Positions 25,391-33,501 of a DNA stretch of 64,000 nt are shown piece by piece. The stretch lies in NCBI RefSeq assembly GCF_900099905.1, contig NZ_FNEE01000001.1, forward strand, positions 545,091 to 609,090. Direction: 5' to 3'. This DNA comes from Mesorhizobium muleiense (GTDB lineage: Bacteria > Pseudomonadota > Alphaproteobacteria > Rhizobiales > Rhizobiaceae). The notes beneath the pieces are model-generated. The model did not search any database. It was not told the DNA's origin and was given only the letters and a program-made list of their open reading frames with translations. Each line of letters starts with the position of its first letter. The stretch's first letter is position 1. Both the position numbers and the translations under genes were made by a program.

Positions 25391-26838
25391 GCCTCGAAAA
25401 CATCACCATCGATCGGGCCTTGCGCGACCCGAACCTGCTCGGTGCGGCGCTCGGCACGTCGCCGACATGGGACACATGGGTGAGCGTCCTGCGCGCCGCC
25501 TTCGGCCTGTCGATGACCGACAAGGATCGCGCCACGTTCAAAGCCGTTGCTGGTGGCAGGGAGCCGCCTCCTGGCCGCGTCCGTGAACTCTGGTGCATCA
25601 TCGGGCGCCGCTCGGGCAAAAGCCGTATGGCCGCCGCCGTGGCGTCCTATCTGGCCGCCTTCGGCGACCACTCCGGGCTTGCGGCCGGTGAAACAGGCGT
25701 GGTGCTGGTGCTTGCCGCCAGCAAGTCACAGGCCAGCGCCGTCTTCCGCTACATCCTCGCCTTCTTCGAAAGCAGCCCGATCCTCTCCGGCTTGATCGAG
25801 AACACGACGAGCGACGAGATACGGCTTGTCGGCAACATCGCCATCGCCATTCACACCAACAACTTCAAGAGCGTTCGCGGCCGGACGCTGATCGCCAGCG
25901 TGTTCGATGAAACCGCTTTCTGGCGCGACGAGACGTCATCCCAGCCCGACGTCGAGACCTATCGCGCCATTCTGCCTTCCCTGGCCACGACCAAGGGCAT
26001 GCTGGTGGCGATCTCCTCGCCCTACGCGCAGCGCGGCCTGCTCTTCCAGAAGTTCCAGGACGCCTTTGGGCGGGATGAGCCCGATACGCTGGTGGTGCGC
26101 GCCGGCACCGCGTCGTTCAACCCGACCATCGACGCCGACCTGATCGCCAAGGCGCACCGGGACGACCCCGAGGCAGCCAGCGCCGAATGGGATGCGGAGT
26201 TCCGTGGCGACCTTTCGAACTTCATCGACCGCCGTGTGGTGGAATCCTGCATCGAGCCCGGCGTTCACGAGCGCAGCTATGTCCGCGACTTCCGCTACAG
26301 CGCCTTTTGCGACCCAAGCGGCGGCGCGCATGACTCGATGTGCCTTGGCATCAGCCACCGGGAAGGCGTCCGCGTCGTCTTGGACTGTGTCCGCGAGGTT
26401 CGCGCCCCCTTCGTGCCGGATGATGTCGTCACCGAGTTCGCCACGGTCCTGAAGTCATATCAGTGCCTCACGGTGCGAGGCGACCGCTACGCCGGAGCGT
26501 GGGTTTCCGACGCTTTCGACCGAAACGGCATCAGGTACGTTCCCAGCGAGAAGACGCGAAGCGAAGTCTATTTGGACGCCTTGCCGGTGCTGATGTCGCG
26601 GCATGCCGTCCTGCTCGACAACCCGAGGCTTATCTCGCAGATCGCGCAACTTGAACGCCGCACGATGCGGTCCGGACGTGATGCCGTCGACCATTCCCGC
26701 GGCGGCGCCGACGACCTGGCGAATGCGGCCCTGGGCGCGCTGGTCAATGCGCCTGCAGCGGAAGCCGCCATGCGGACCTTCCACTACGGCCCGCGCCCTA
26801 AACCTATCTTCACCGACCCGCTTTCTGACTACCGATAG
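25387..26838 (+). CDS. Phage terminase large subunit
   Basis: 483 residues, both motor and nuclease parts present. The ATPase has a P-loop at GRRSGKS (residues 73-79) and a Walker B/catalytic pair D174-E175 in SVFDETAFWRDE. The C-terminal RNase H-like nuclease has D309 (FCDPSGGAHDS), D366 (VRGDRYAGAW) and D442 (GGADDLANA), the usual three-acid metal site. Terminases package DNA through a portal. The gene is intact in sequence and translationally coupled to the gene before it. What follows is not a portal or capsid gene but a set of small unknowns. Confidence 0.92.
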   Translation: MSLENITIDRALRDPNLLGAALGTSPTWDTWVSVLRAAFGLSMTDKDRATFKAVAGGREPPPGRVRELWCIIGRRSGKSRMAAAVASYLAAFGDHSGLAAGETGVVLVLAASKSQASAVFRYILAFFESSPILSGLIENTTSDEIRLVGNIAIAIHTNNFKSVRGRTLIASVFDETAFWRDETSSQPDVETYRAILPSLATTKGMLVAISSPYAQRGLLFQKFQDAFGRDEPDTLVVRAGTASFNPTIDADLIAKAHRDDPEAASAEWDAEFRGDLSNFIDRRVVESCIEPGVHERSYVRDFRYSAFCDPSGGAHDSMCLGISHREGVRVVLDCVREVRAPFVPDDVVTEFATVLKSYQCLTVRGDRYAGAWVSDAFDRNGIRYVPSEKTRSEVYLDALPVLMSRHAVLLDNPRLISQIAQLERRTMRSGRDAVDHSRGGADDLANAALGALVNAPAAEAAMRTFHYGPRPKPIFTDPLSDYR

Positions 26839-26847
26839 GAGCCCGCC

Positions 26848-26961
26848 ATGCCCGCAAGCACGAATTATTCAGGTCCTGCCAATGCAGCCAAGTTGCGCAA
26901 GGCGCAGAAACAAGCCGTAGCCAAGGCCAAGGCACGAACCGCGAAAGGAGCTCGGAAATGA
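26848..26961 (+). CDS. Tiny basic protein after TerL
   Basis: 37 codons, MPASTNYSGPANAAKLRKAQ then KQAVAKAKARTAKGARK. It is rich in Lys, Arg and Ala and can form a basic helix. TAGGAGCCCGCC precedes the ATG, and its stop overlaps the next start by 4 bp (ATGA). The coupling on the downstream side is the main support. Such a peptide could bind DNA or RNA; no family known. Confidence 0.55.
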   Translation: MPASTNYSGPANAAKLRKAQKQAVAKAKARTAKGARK

Positions 26962-27149
26962 CCACGATCGGCGAAAAGTGGCCCTCGTCGGCTCAGCCTG
27001 AGAACCCCTTCAAGCGCGGCGAAGACGGGAAGATCAGGAGCCTGTCGGCGATCACCGCGATTGCCCGCGAGAACCCGCGTCGTGCGATCGAGCTTTGCAA
27101 GGCGGCTGGTGAGGATTTGAACAAATGGTTTCCGATGAACCCGAGATGA
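26958..27149 (+). CDS. Small hypothetical protein
   Basis: 63 residues, MTTIGEKWPSSAQPENPFKR then GEDGKIRSLSAITAIARENP. AAAGGAGCTCGG lies upstream, and there is an ATGA overlap with the tiny basic ORF. Acid/basic mixed and soluble. No recognised family. Part of the coupled run after TerL. Confidence 0.55.
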   Translation: MTTIGEKWPSSAQPENPFKRGEDGKIRSLSAITAIARENPRRAIELCKAAGEDLNKWFPMNPR

Positions 27150-27160
27150 GGAAAAGACCC

Positions 27161-27838
27161 ATGACGACCATGCTGCTATCAGCCCATTCTGAGGCGCTTC
27201 ACGCTGCCCGCACCTCCGGCGAGTACGCCGCGGTGATTTCCGCGCTCGATACCGATCTCAACGCGGCCATCACTCGCAAGGCCGAACTGGAGAAGGCCGA
27301 GGACAAGGCGATTTTCGGCGATGGTGACCTTGCCGAGGTTCGCGCGTCGATCGCGGACTGCAATTCCGAGATCGAGCTTATCGAAAAGGCGATCGAAGGC
27401 GCCGAGACACGCCGCGCCAAGGCTGCACAAGACGAGGCCGCCATCGATATCGAGGCGCTGGGCAAGGATGCGAAAGCCAAGGCCGCCGACCTCTCGAAGC
27501 GCTGGAAAAAGGTCTATGGCCTCATTGAGCAGGCCCGGGCCGAACTGTTCGAATGCGATGCTCTCAGGCGGTTCTTGATCGGCACCGATGGCGAGTTTGA
27601 GAAGGCCAGACGCCCTGATCTGCGCATCAACCTCACAACCCTTCGCCGTGAGGCGATGGCCGGCCCGCGAGCGTCTACCCCGGCACGATTGAGTCGCCCG
27701 GCGGTGCAGGCCGACACGCTTCTGCTGTCGTTTCTCAGCCTTGGCGGCCCGCTCGACAACCGAGCCGGCATTCGGGCGCAAACCAATGGTGTCACGTCGA
27801 ACGCCGATTTCCGGCATCAACAGGCGGGGCAGCCATGA
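27161..27838 (+). CDS. Hypothetical coiled-coil protein
   Basis: 225 residues. Residues about 25-110 form long heptad-rich helices (NAAITRKAELEKAEDKAIFG, RASIADCNSEIELIEKAIEG, AETRRAKAAQDEAAIDIEAL). A Pro/Arg-rich C-terminal region follows. ATGs at 27125, 27146 and 27161 are in frame; 27161 has GAGG at the right distance. In phages, coiled-coil proteins after TerL can be scaffold or head-tail factors, but nothing in the sequence proves this. It overlaps the next gene by 4 bp. Confidence 0.6.
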   Translation: MTTMLLSAHSEALHAARTSGEYAAVISALDTDLNAAITRKAELEKAEDKAIFGDGDLAEVRASIADCNSEIELIEKAIEGAETRRAKAAQDEAAIDIEALGKDAKAKAADLSKRWKKVYGLIEQARAELFECDALRRFLIGTDGEFEKARRPDLRINLTTLRREAMAGPRASTPARLSRPAVQADTLLLSFLSLGGPLDNRAGIRAQTNGVTSNADFRHQQAGQP

Positions 27839-28293
27839 GCGACATCTATTCGTTTTATGCCAACGGCTATTGCCTCGGGCACCTCGTTCCCGACGGGAGC
27901 CTGCTGGAGGCAGACCCGTCGCAGGAAATCCGATCCGGCCACCTGGTTGCCGTAGTCCTGAAAAAGGGCGGACCGTTCAAGGGCTTTTCCGAGTCGTTGG
28001 ATGGTAGCGGTCTGCTGGGTGTCACCAAGATCTTCATGGGCACCGCCGAGACTAAGGCCGGGGAGCATGTCTACCTCCTGGGACAACTCGATCCGCCGAC
28101 TGTGGTGACGGCGCCAGTGAAATATCTAGAGGCTATGCACCTCGTCATCGGCGGTCGAGAGCCGCCGTGGGTGTCGGAAGAGATCACGGATGAAGATGAC
28201 GCCGATCTAAGCGCCTCGCTAGATCTGCTCTCTCCGTTCCTACGTGGCGGCGTGGTGCAGCCCATAGGTTCGGACTGGAGGCCGCCACAATGA
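27835..28293 (+). CDS. Hypothetical protein
   Basis: 152 residues, MSDIYSFYANGYCLGHLVPD. Soluble, acidic (the tail has EEITDEDDADLSASLDLL). ATGA overlaps at both ends show tight coupling with the coiled-coil and 110-residue genes. No family recognised. Confidence 0.6.
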   Translation: MSDIYSFYANGYCLGHLVPDGSLLEADPSQEIRSGHLVAVVLKKGGPFKGFSESLDGSGLLGVTKIFMGTAETKAGEHVYLLGQLDPPTVVTAPVKYLEAMHLVIGGREPPWVSEEITDEDDADLSASLDLLSPFLRGGVVQPIGSDWRPPQ

Positions 28294-28622
28294 ACAGATT
28301 TCATGCCGGATTGCTCGAAACAGCCGCTGGCCCCACGATTGGCACGTTGGCCGATCTCGGCGACCTTTTCCTGAAGGCCCGGGATGCCGGCCTTAGCCCG
28401 GACGAGGAAGTGAGATTCGCCGATTTGCTGAACTTCGCGACCCAGAACACGATTTTCGCCAACCTGTTCTATGTCCGGCCGACGCTGGATTACCTGTTCC
28501 TGAGTTCAATGCGGGAAGTGGCTTCGCCCGGCTACACGAGACGCGTCGAACGCAACCGCAGGAAGCAATACGGCCAGCATAGCATCGCACCTAAGCCCCT
28601 CGACCCATTCGGCGCCTTCTGA
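28290..28622 (+). CDS. Hypothetical protein
   Basis: 110 residues, MNRFHAGLLETAAGPTIGTL then ADLGDLFLKARDAGLSPDEE. The N-terminal two thirds are helical; the C-terminus is strongly basic (RRVERNRRKQYGQ). ATGA overlap with the gene before. It is the last large member of the coupled run that starts at the integrase side. Function unknown. Confidence 0.6.
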   Translation: MNRFHAGLLETAAGPTIGTLADLGDLFLKARDAGLSPDEEVRFADLLNFATQNTIFANLFYVRPTLDYLFLSSMREVASPGYTRRVERNRRKQYGQHSIAPKPLDPFGAF

Positions 28623-28627
28623 CAGCC

Positions 28628-28717
28628 ATGCAGAAGCCTTTCTACATCCGCACGCTTCTGAAAGCAGCCACCGGCGACGCCTTGGGCCTACCAGACACCA
28701 CCGATCGGAAGGATTGA
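28628..28717 (+). CDS. Possible 29-residue peptide
   Basis: MQKPFYIRTLLKAATGDALG then LPDTTDRKD. It starts 5 bp after the preceding stop. No strong ribosome site, so only position supports it. Confidence 0.3.
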   Translation: MQKPFYIRTLLKAATGDALGLPDTTDRKD

Positions 28718-28736
28718 TTTCATATCAGTGATTAGT

Positions 28737-29414
28737 ATGGCGATACTGAGCTCGATGGCCCCGTCCAGCGTGACCTCCGTCGAACAGACCGACATCCGGA
28801 GCAAACAAGGGGGCGGCAACTCTCCCAACACGTTCGCTTCGGTCGCGTTTGGTGCTCCCGGGCCTCGGGTCTGGAGCGTGGCGCTACTTCACCAATACGA
28901 CGTCACCAATGAGCCTTCGATCAGCGGCGTGACTATCGGTGGTGTTTCAGCGTTGCGCCAGGTCGATCATACCGGAGATGGAGCAGGCAAAGCCGCTGGC
29001 ATCTGCATCGCTCGCGCACAGCCCGCGGTTTCGAGCGGGGACGTTGTGATCACCTGGGCAACGTCTACTGCCCGCCCGGCGATGTCCCTGGTGATGCTGC
29101 GCGTTGTCGGGTTCAATCTGACGACGCTATCGGATGCGGCACAGCTACCGGACATTGAACAAAACGGCGCCGGCAAGACCCTCAACATCGATACGGTCGC
29201 GGAGGGCCTTCATCTAGGCGGCGCCTGCAAGCGCAACACGAACAACATCAGTTGGACTAACCTGACGGAGCAGGGCGAGGATACTCAGGGCAGCCATCGG
29301 AGAAGCTGGGGTTGGGATCATCCGACAGTGCTGCAGAGCAATCGCGCTGTTAGTTTCACGAGCACCAGCAGCGCGCTCGTTGCCATGCTTCTGCAGTCGT
29401 TCCCAAAGTACTAG
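28737..29414 (+). CDS. Hypothetical phage-type beta-rich protein
   Basis: 225 residues, MAILSSMAPSSVTSVEQTDI. The composition is Ser/Thr/Gly/Val-rich with repeated beta patterns (ISGVTIGGVSALRQVDH, SSGDVVITWATSTARPAM). Proteins with the VTIGGVSA motif occur near tail or decoration genes of rhizobial prophages, so a virion-surface or adhesion role is conceivable but unproven. A GTG nine bases upstream is an alternative start. Its stop overlaps the convergent HExxH gene by 4 bp. Confidence 0.55.
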   Translation: MAILSSMAPSSVTSVEQTDIRSKQGGGNSPNTFASVAFGAPGPRVWSVALLHQYDVTNEPSISGVTIGGVSALRQVDHTGDGAGKAAGICIARAQPAVSSGDVVITWATSTARPAMSLVMLRVVGFNLTTLSDAAQLPDIEQNGAGKTLNIDTVAEGLHLGGACKRNTNNISWTNLTEQGEDTQGSHRRSWGWDHPTVLQSNRAVSFTSTSSALVAMLLQSFPKY

Positions 29415-29767
29415 TCAGGATGGCTTGCCGACCAGCCGTTGCAATGGCCGATTTCGTGGCGAAGGACGGCCTTCGGGATAGCTAGCCCAAAGGTCTTGTC
29501 GATCACAATCACGGTGCAGGATGTTTTGCCAGTGATAGCGGCGCACCCGCGCTGGGTGAACGTAGATTTGGCCCCGACCTTGTGGGCCGCAAACAGCTTT
29601 GCGCAAGCCGTAACCACCTGCTTCTGAGTCAGGTAACGCATGGTGAGTTTTCCTGAGAAAGAATGGTCATAGCGAGCAGGCGGATTCCACTCGGCATCGT
29701 TCTTCCCGGCCATGGCCAATGAGGGGCTGAGGAAAAGAACGACAAGGAGGAAAAAGCGCTTGAACAT
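29411..29767 (-). CDS. Secreted HExxH protein (putative metallopeptidase-like)
   Basis: 118 residues with signal peptide MFKRFFLLVVLFLSPSLAMA. The C-terminus has VLRHEIGHCNGWSASHPD: HEIGH is a zincin-type metal motif followed by Cys-Asn-Gly-Trp. Three further cysteines (TACAKLF, RGCAAI, TSCTVI) may form disulfides. It is transcribed against the phage-type genes and divergently from the DUF6471 gene, as a cargo (moron) gene would be. Enzyme activity is inferred from the motif only; it could target the host envelope or exported proteins. Confidence 0.65.
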   Translation of the reverse strand: MFKRFFLLVVLFLSPSLAMAGKNDAEWNPPARYDHSFSGKLTMRYLTQKQVVTACAKLFAAHKVGAKSTFTQRGCAAITGKTSCTVIVIDKTFGLAIPKAVLRHEIGHCNGWSASHPD

Positions 29768-29776
29768 ATCAAATCC

Positions 29777-29840
29777 GATGATGTTGCACGTCGGATGTGG
29801 GACATTGAATCAGCAGATGCAAGGGGGTACATCATCATTT
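29777..29840. promoter_or_regulatory. Inverted ATGATGT boxes in a divergent promoter region
   Basis: GATGATGT near 29777 and ACATCATCAT near 29829 are inverted copies about 45 bp apart, between the HExxH gene and the DUF6471 gene. They may be bound by a local regulator. Confidence 0.35.
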
Positions 29841-29861
29841 GCGGTGTTTTTCGCAGGAGAT

Positions 29862-30107
29862 ATGATGATGTCCGACGATGTTTCCCCCACCGCGTTCTAT
29901 GAAGAAAAAGCAAAGAACATTCTGAAGGGCGAGCTGAAACGCCGGGGCATAACCTATGCGCTGCTCGCCGAGAGATTGAATGAACGAGGGGCGCACGAGA
30001 GCGAGCGCAATCTGGCCAACAAGATAAGCCGGGGAAGCTTCACCGCCGCGTTCTTCATGATGTGCATGGACGTGATCGGCGTTCGGCAAGTCAGCCTAGA
30101 AGTTTAG
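29862..30107 (+). CDS. DUF6471-like regulatory protein
   Basis: 81 residues, MMMSDDVSPTAFYEEKAKNI then LKGELKRRGITYALLAERLN. The helix-turn-helix-like LKRRGITYALLAERL and the end ANKISRGSFTAAFFMMCMDV match small proteins described as DUF6471, often near toxin or phage genes. Three tandem ATGs make the exact start uncertain (29862, 29865, 29868); AGGAGA lies just upstream. It may control the divergent HExxH gene. No partner toxin identified. Confidence 0.65.
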   Translation: MMMSDDVSPTAFYEEKAKNILKGELKRRGITYALLAERLNERGAHESERNLANKISRGSFTAAFFMMCMDVIGVRQVSLEV

Positions 30108-30296
30108 CAGGAGTCCACTGGAGCGCCTGACGGCCAATCGGCACGCATGGTGATGCCGCAATCGTTCGCAAATGTTAATCAAGTTCAGCGGATTCGCGCA
30201 CTGCCCGTGGAACAAGAATTGCTCCGCACCGTTCAAGCTAAGCAATCCGTCGCGGCAGCAATGAAGCGCCGCAGCGGAGTTTGCTTTGGAGGTAAT

Positions 30297-30599
30297 ATGA
30301 GAAAGCAACTTTCCTCGGCCGCGGCAGGAGTCCTTCTGCTCGCTGGTGTCAGCGCCGCCGCCGCCCAGGACGTCGTCGTCATTCAACCCGAGCAGGATAC
30401 TGTGATCCGGGAATACGTGAAAAAGAAACCGATGGCATCCGTCAGCCTTCTCGGCGTGGAGCTCAACATCGGCACAGCTCTGCCCGATACAGTCGAGCTT
30501 TACGAGGTGCCGGACGTTCAGTACCGCTACGTAGTCGTCGATGGCCGAACCGTCCTGGTCGACCCATCTACCCGCAAGATTGTGAAGGTCTACGACTGA
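30297..30599 (+). CDS. Secreted DUF1236 protein
   Basis: 100 residues. The signal peptide MRKQLSSAAAGVLLLAGVSA AAAQ precedes a short mature domain with LGVELNIGTALPDTVELYEV and YRYVVVDGRTVLVDPSTRKI, the DUF1236 core. GGAGGTAAT before the ATG settles the start. DUF1236 proteins are typical of rhizobia, exported, with no known role. It has its own terminator just downstream. It looks chromosomal in style and is probably cargo of the element. Confidence 0.8.
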   Translation: MRKQLSSAAAGVLLLAGVSAAAAQDVVVIQPEQDTVIREYVKKKPMASVSLLGVELNIGTALPDTVELYEVPDVQYRYVVVDGRTVLVDPSTRKIVKVYD

Positions 30600-30616
30600 C
30601 AAGATCTTCAAGCTGA

Positions 30617-30648
30617 AAGCCCGCCATGCCGAAAAGCGCGGCGGGCTT
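30617..30648 (+). terminator. Intrinsic terminator of the DUF1236 gene
   Basis: AAGCCCGCC / GGCGGGCTT with a 14-nt loop, 18 bp after the stop. Confidence 0.7.
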
Positions 30649-30920
30649 CTTGCGTTCAATTCACAGGCCCCCAACGGGCATGCTCTTCATCAGCGGGCGA
30701 GGACACCCAGGGCGGCCGTCGGTGGAACTTTAGTAAATCCTAATGATTGTCTGTGACCAGCGGGCATGCCCTCCGCCCGCTGCAGATCGGGCCGCACCCG
30801 ATCGGGCCCGCGCTCTCCACCAGAGGCGCGGGCTTTTCGTCTGGAACAAAGGCTTGAAATCACGGTTAGGGCTTCTGAGAACGTCATCCCACACAAACGC
30901 TGCGAGATCGGGCGTGCACT

Positions 30921-31274
30921 TTGGCGAAAAAGGCAGTGGTCCTCGTTGCTGAGGATGAACCTCTCATAGCGTTTGATCTCCAACTAGCGCTCTGCGACGC
31001 TGGATTTACAGTCGTCCTGGCAGCATCCTGTGAGGAGGCTCAAAGGTGGCTGGCAGATGAACGCCCGGGTGTGGCGGTTCTCGATGTTCGATTGACGGAC
31101 GGCGAGTGTGTGGCGGTAGCCAAAACATTGGTCCTGCTGGGCGTGCCTTTCGTGGTGCACACCGGGGTGAACCCGGAAGAGTGCGATTTAGTATTCGCCT
31201 CTGGAAAGTTCATCGCCAAGGCTGTCGACCCACAAGAGATCGTCGGTCTTGTGAGGTCGATGGCTGCCGGCTGA
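30921..31274 (+). CDS. Single-domain response regulator (receiver)
   Basis: 117 residues, one REC domain and no output domain. The acidic pocket is in VVLVAEDEPLIAFDL; the phospho-acceptor Asp is in GVAVLDVRLTDGE; the Thr is in PFVVHTGVNPEE; the conserved Lys is in GKFIAKAVDPQEIV. The start codon proposed is TTG; a GTG a few codons downstream would cut into the first strand. Single receivers of this sort work with HWE/HisKA_2 kinases in rhizobia, and such a kinase lies 0.9 kb away on the opposite strand. Confidence 0.82.
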   Translation: MAKKAVVLVAEDEPLIAFDLQLALCDAGFTVVLAASCEEAQRWLADERPGVAVLDVRLTDGECVAVAKTLVLLGVPFVVHTGVNPEECDLVFASGKFIAKAVDPQEIVGLVRSMAAG

Positions 31275-31371
31275 TCCGCAGCGTGGTCGCCTAAGGGCTA
31301 GATCGGTGCTTTTTCGGCGCGCGATTGGGAACAAGTGCGAGATCGGGAGGTTTGGCGTAAGGAGCTTTCCT

Positions 31372-31539
31372 ATGGCTGACGAACAGGATAGGGCGCCGAA
31401 CAACATTGATATCGTCGTTCGACGCTTGGTCAAAGAAACCGGCATCACCGAAGAACAGGCCCGGGAGCTTATCTTGTTCCTCGGGCTCCATTGGGCCTCG
31501 CTGCTCCGGGAAGCAAAGGCCCTAGCTACAAAGCGGTAG
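31372..31539 (+). CDS. Small conserved hypothetical protein
   Basis: 55 residues, MADEQDRAPNNIDIVVRRLV then KETGITEEQARELILFLGLH. Helical and acidic. AAGGAG lies at good distance from the ATG. Similar short proteins with the LxxETGI..EQARELI..LG pattern are scattered through rhizobial genomes. A terminator follows. Confidence 0.6.
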   Translation: MADEQDRAPNNIDIVVRRLVKETGITEEQARELILFLGLHWASLLREAKALATKR

Positions 31540-31590
31540 GCGGGTTCGTCAGTTATAATCGCGGCCCTAGTGAACGACTAGGCGTCTCGC

Positions 31591-31609
31591 CCGCCGAAAG
31601 GCGCGGCGG
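31591..31609 (+). terminator. Intrinsic terminator
   Basis: CCGCC / GGCGG arms followed by seven T, 50 bp after the 55-residue gene. Confidence 0.7.
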
Positions 31610-31668
31610 TTTTTTTGGTTGTCCGAGATGTCCTGAAGCGTATTATGTTTTAGCCGGAGGGGGGTGGT

Positions 31669-31878
31669 ATGCCGATTTATCGAAAGGCTAAAGAATTTGG
31701 CGTGTTCAGTGCATCCGAAGTAGCTACGCTGGGCCGTGTGTTCGACCGGCTCAAGAGAGAGGGCGACTCCGAACATCTACGTGAGGCTCTCGCATCCCGA
31801 ATTCTCGCAAACTACTCGGCTGGTATTACGGACGAGGAAGAACTCGTCTCCGCCTCCAAACTACCTCTGGGGCGCTAG
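31669..31878 (+). CDS. Small hypothetical protein
   Basis: 69 residues, MPIYRKAKEFGVFSASEVAT then LGRVFDRLKREGDSEHLREA. Fully helical. GGAGGGGGG lies before the ATG. The pattern (aromatic-x-acidic start, FDRLK, ILANYSAGITDEEEL) is that of a small family often adjacent to sensory genes in rhizobia. No function known. Confidence 0.55.
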   Translation: MPIYRKAKEFGVFSASEVATLGRVFDRLKREGDSEHLREALASRILANYSAGITDEEELVSASKLPLGR

Positions 31879-31886
31879 CTGCCCGG

Positions 31887-32124
31887 CTACCGGATCAGCC
31901 TTTCAACCGTCTCAACTATGGCCTTCGCAAGCGCTTCGCCCTCGTGGACCGGTTCGGGACCGTAGAGCAGCAAGACAGCTTCCTCGCTCGGCGACACGCC
32001 AGCGGGGGCAGGTCTGTTCAATAGCCATACGAACCAGTTTGAGACCAGCCCAGGCGCTGCGGATACCTTGTCGCGCAGCGTTCTGCACTGCTGTGGGCGG
32101 TATTTTGCGACCAGCCTGACCTTG
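31887..32124 (-). pseudogene. Remnant sharing the C-terminus of the 34159-34467 gene
   Basis: On the minus strand the frame after a TGA reads LDKVRLVAKYRP...LRDKV, then about 50 sensible residues (LLNRPAPAGVSPSEEAVLLL, AIVETVERLIR) to a TAG. KVRLVxKYRPxxxxxLRDxV is the C-terminus of the 102-residue protein at 34159-34467. A 20-base identity CGACCAGCCTGACCTTGTCG supports a duplicated segment. No start codon fits, so it is likely a broken gene. Confidence 0.5.
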
Positions 32125-32154
32125 TCGAGTCACCAATGGTCCGAGGTCGATCGT

Positions 32155-33336
32155 CTACGCCGCCCGTGGCACACGCGAGGTGAACGTCGCCCTGGTCACC
32201 GACACGCTGGTGCCCTTGGTGTCGCTGATGACCTCGATCCTGGCCTCCAGCTGCTTGACCAGCGCCTCGACGATGGCTGTCCCCAAGCCCGCGCTCGACG
32301 GCTCGCCGGCGGCCTTCCCGGTGCCATTGTCCGAGACGGTCAGCTTCCAGTCGTCGCCGTCGGTTTCGTAGGACACCTGGATCAGCGCCTTGGCCTTCTC
32401 CATCGGAAAGGCATATTTGATCGCGTTGAGAACGAGCTCGGTGACGATCAGGCCGAGGCTCACCGCCTTCTGCGAGTCTATCCTGCCGCCTTGTGCCGTG
32501 ACGTTGACCGCGATCGGCTGGTCTTCACCAACCATCGAGACGGCCAGGCTGCTGCACAGCTTCGACAGATAGGACACGACGTCGATCTCTTCGACGCCGG
32601 TCGAGGTGTGGAGGTGGCGCTGCACTTCGGCGACCGACAGAACCCGCTGATGGGCATCCGTCAAATGTTGACGAGTTTCCTCTGATGTGACGGAGCGGGC
32701 CTTCAACAAAAGGATGCTGGCGATGATCTGCAGGCTGTTGGCGACCCGGTGCTCCATTTCGCGCAGCAGCACATCCTTTTGCCGCAGCAGATCTTCGGTG
32801 CGGCCGAGAAGCTCTTCCTTTTCCCTCTCGATGGCACGGCGGGCCGTGATGTCGTTGAAGGCGAGCAGGATGGTCACGGCTGAACTGTGGTCGTAGAGAA
32901 CCTTTCGGGCGTTGAGCAGCATTGTTCGCGGGCCGATATTCGGGAAATCATGCTCGACCTCAAAGCCGTCCATGGCTGTCTTCTCGGGGATGATCGTCTC
33001 CAGGAGCAGGCGCAGTGCCGGAATGTCCCACTGGCCGTCGCCCAGCGCATAGAGCAGCGAGCCGCGCGTCTGCTCAGGGTCAACCTTGAAGGTCTGGTAG
33101 AAGGAGCGGCTGGCCGCCAGCACGCGAAACTTCTCGTCAAGGACAAGGAAGGGCTCGGCGATCGTGTTGACGATGGCCTGCGCCAGCGTCTGCACATCTT
33201 CGATATTGGCAATGGGATGAAACAAGGCTTGCAGCCGATCTGGGGATTTTGCCCCTCTTGAGGGCCTATATACTGTTGCCGGGCCGATGTCGCGAAATGA
33301 ATCACGGCCGGCGATCGTCAGGCTGGAGGTCCACAA
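32155..33336 (-). CDS. PAS-containing HWE/HisKA_2 sensor histidine kinase
   Basis: About 394 residues. A PAS-like sensor domain (AIVNTIAEPFLVLDEKFRVL ... VTILLAFNDITARR) leads into the HisKA_2 dimer domain with the phospho-His in LLREMEHRVANSLQIIASIL. The ATPase domain follows with N-box GLIVTELVLNAIKYAFP and G-box DNGTGKA. No transmembrane segment; cytosolic. The start is unclear: no ATG lies near the expected RDIGPATVY beginning, and a TTG at 33336 is taken provisionally. Close relatives occur in Mesorhizobium; a role with the receiver at 30921-31274 is inferred from proximity. Confidence 0.8.
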   Translation of the reverse strand: MWTSSLTIAGRDSFRDIGPATVYRPSRGAKSPDRLQALFHPIANIEDVQTLAQAIVNTIAEPFLVLDEKFRVLAASRSFYQTFKVDPEQTRGSLLYALGDGQWDIPALRLLLETIIPEKTAMDGFEVEHDFPNIGPRTMLLNARKVLYDHSSAVTILLAFNDITARRAIEREKEELLGRTEDLLRQKDVLLREMEHRVANSLQIIASILLLKARSVTSEETRQHLTDAHQRVLSVAEVQRHLHTSTGVEEIDVVSYLSKLCSSLAVSMVGEDQPIAVNVTAQGGRIDSQKAVSLGLIVTELVLNAIKYAFPMEKAKALIQVSYETDGDDWKLTVSDNGTGKAAGEPSSAGLGTAIVEALVKQLEARIEVISDTKGTSVSVTRATFTSRVPRAA

Positions 33337-33501
33337 GCTGCCGAGGAACTGAAGCGCTCGCCTTGTGGGAAGGTGGCCGGTGCCGCTTGGGGGGCGTTGG
33401 GGTAAGGACGCTTGACGGCGCCGGCCTGGCGGATTGGGGTCCGCCGCCGTTGGATAGTACCGATCTTGGCAAATCAAGTAATTGCGTTATCGCGGAAGTC
33501 C

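Noticed and set aside
31912-32136. A 74-codon minus-strand ORF over the duplicated tail
   Set aside because: Its frame differs from the one that carries the KVRLVAKYRP homology; composition is not protein-like.
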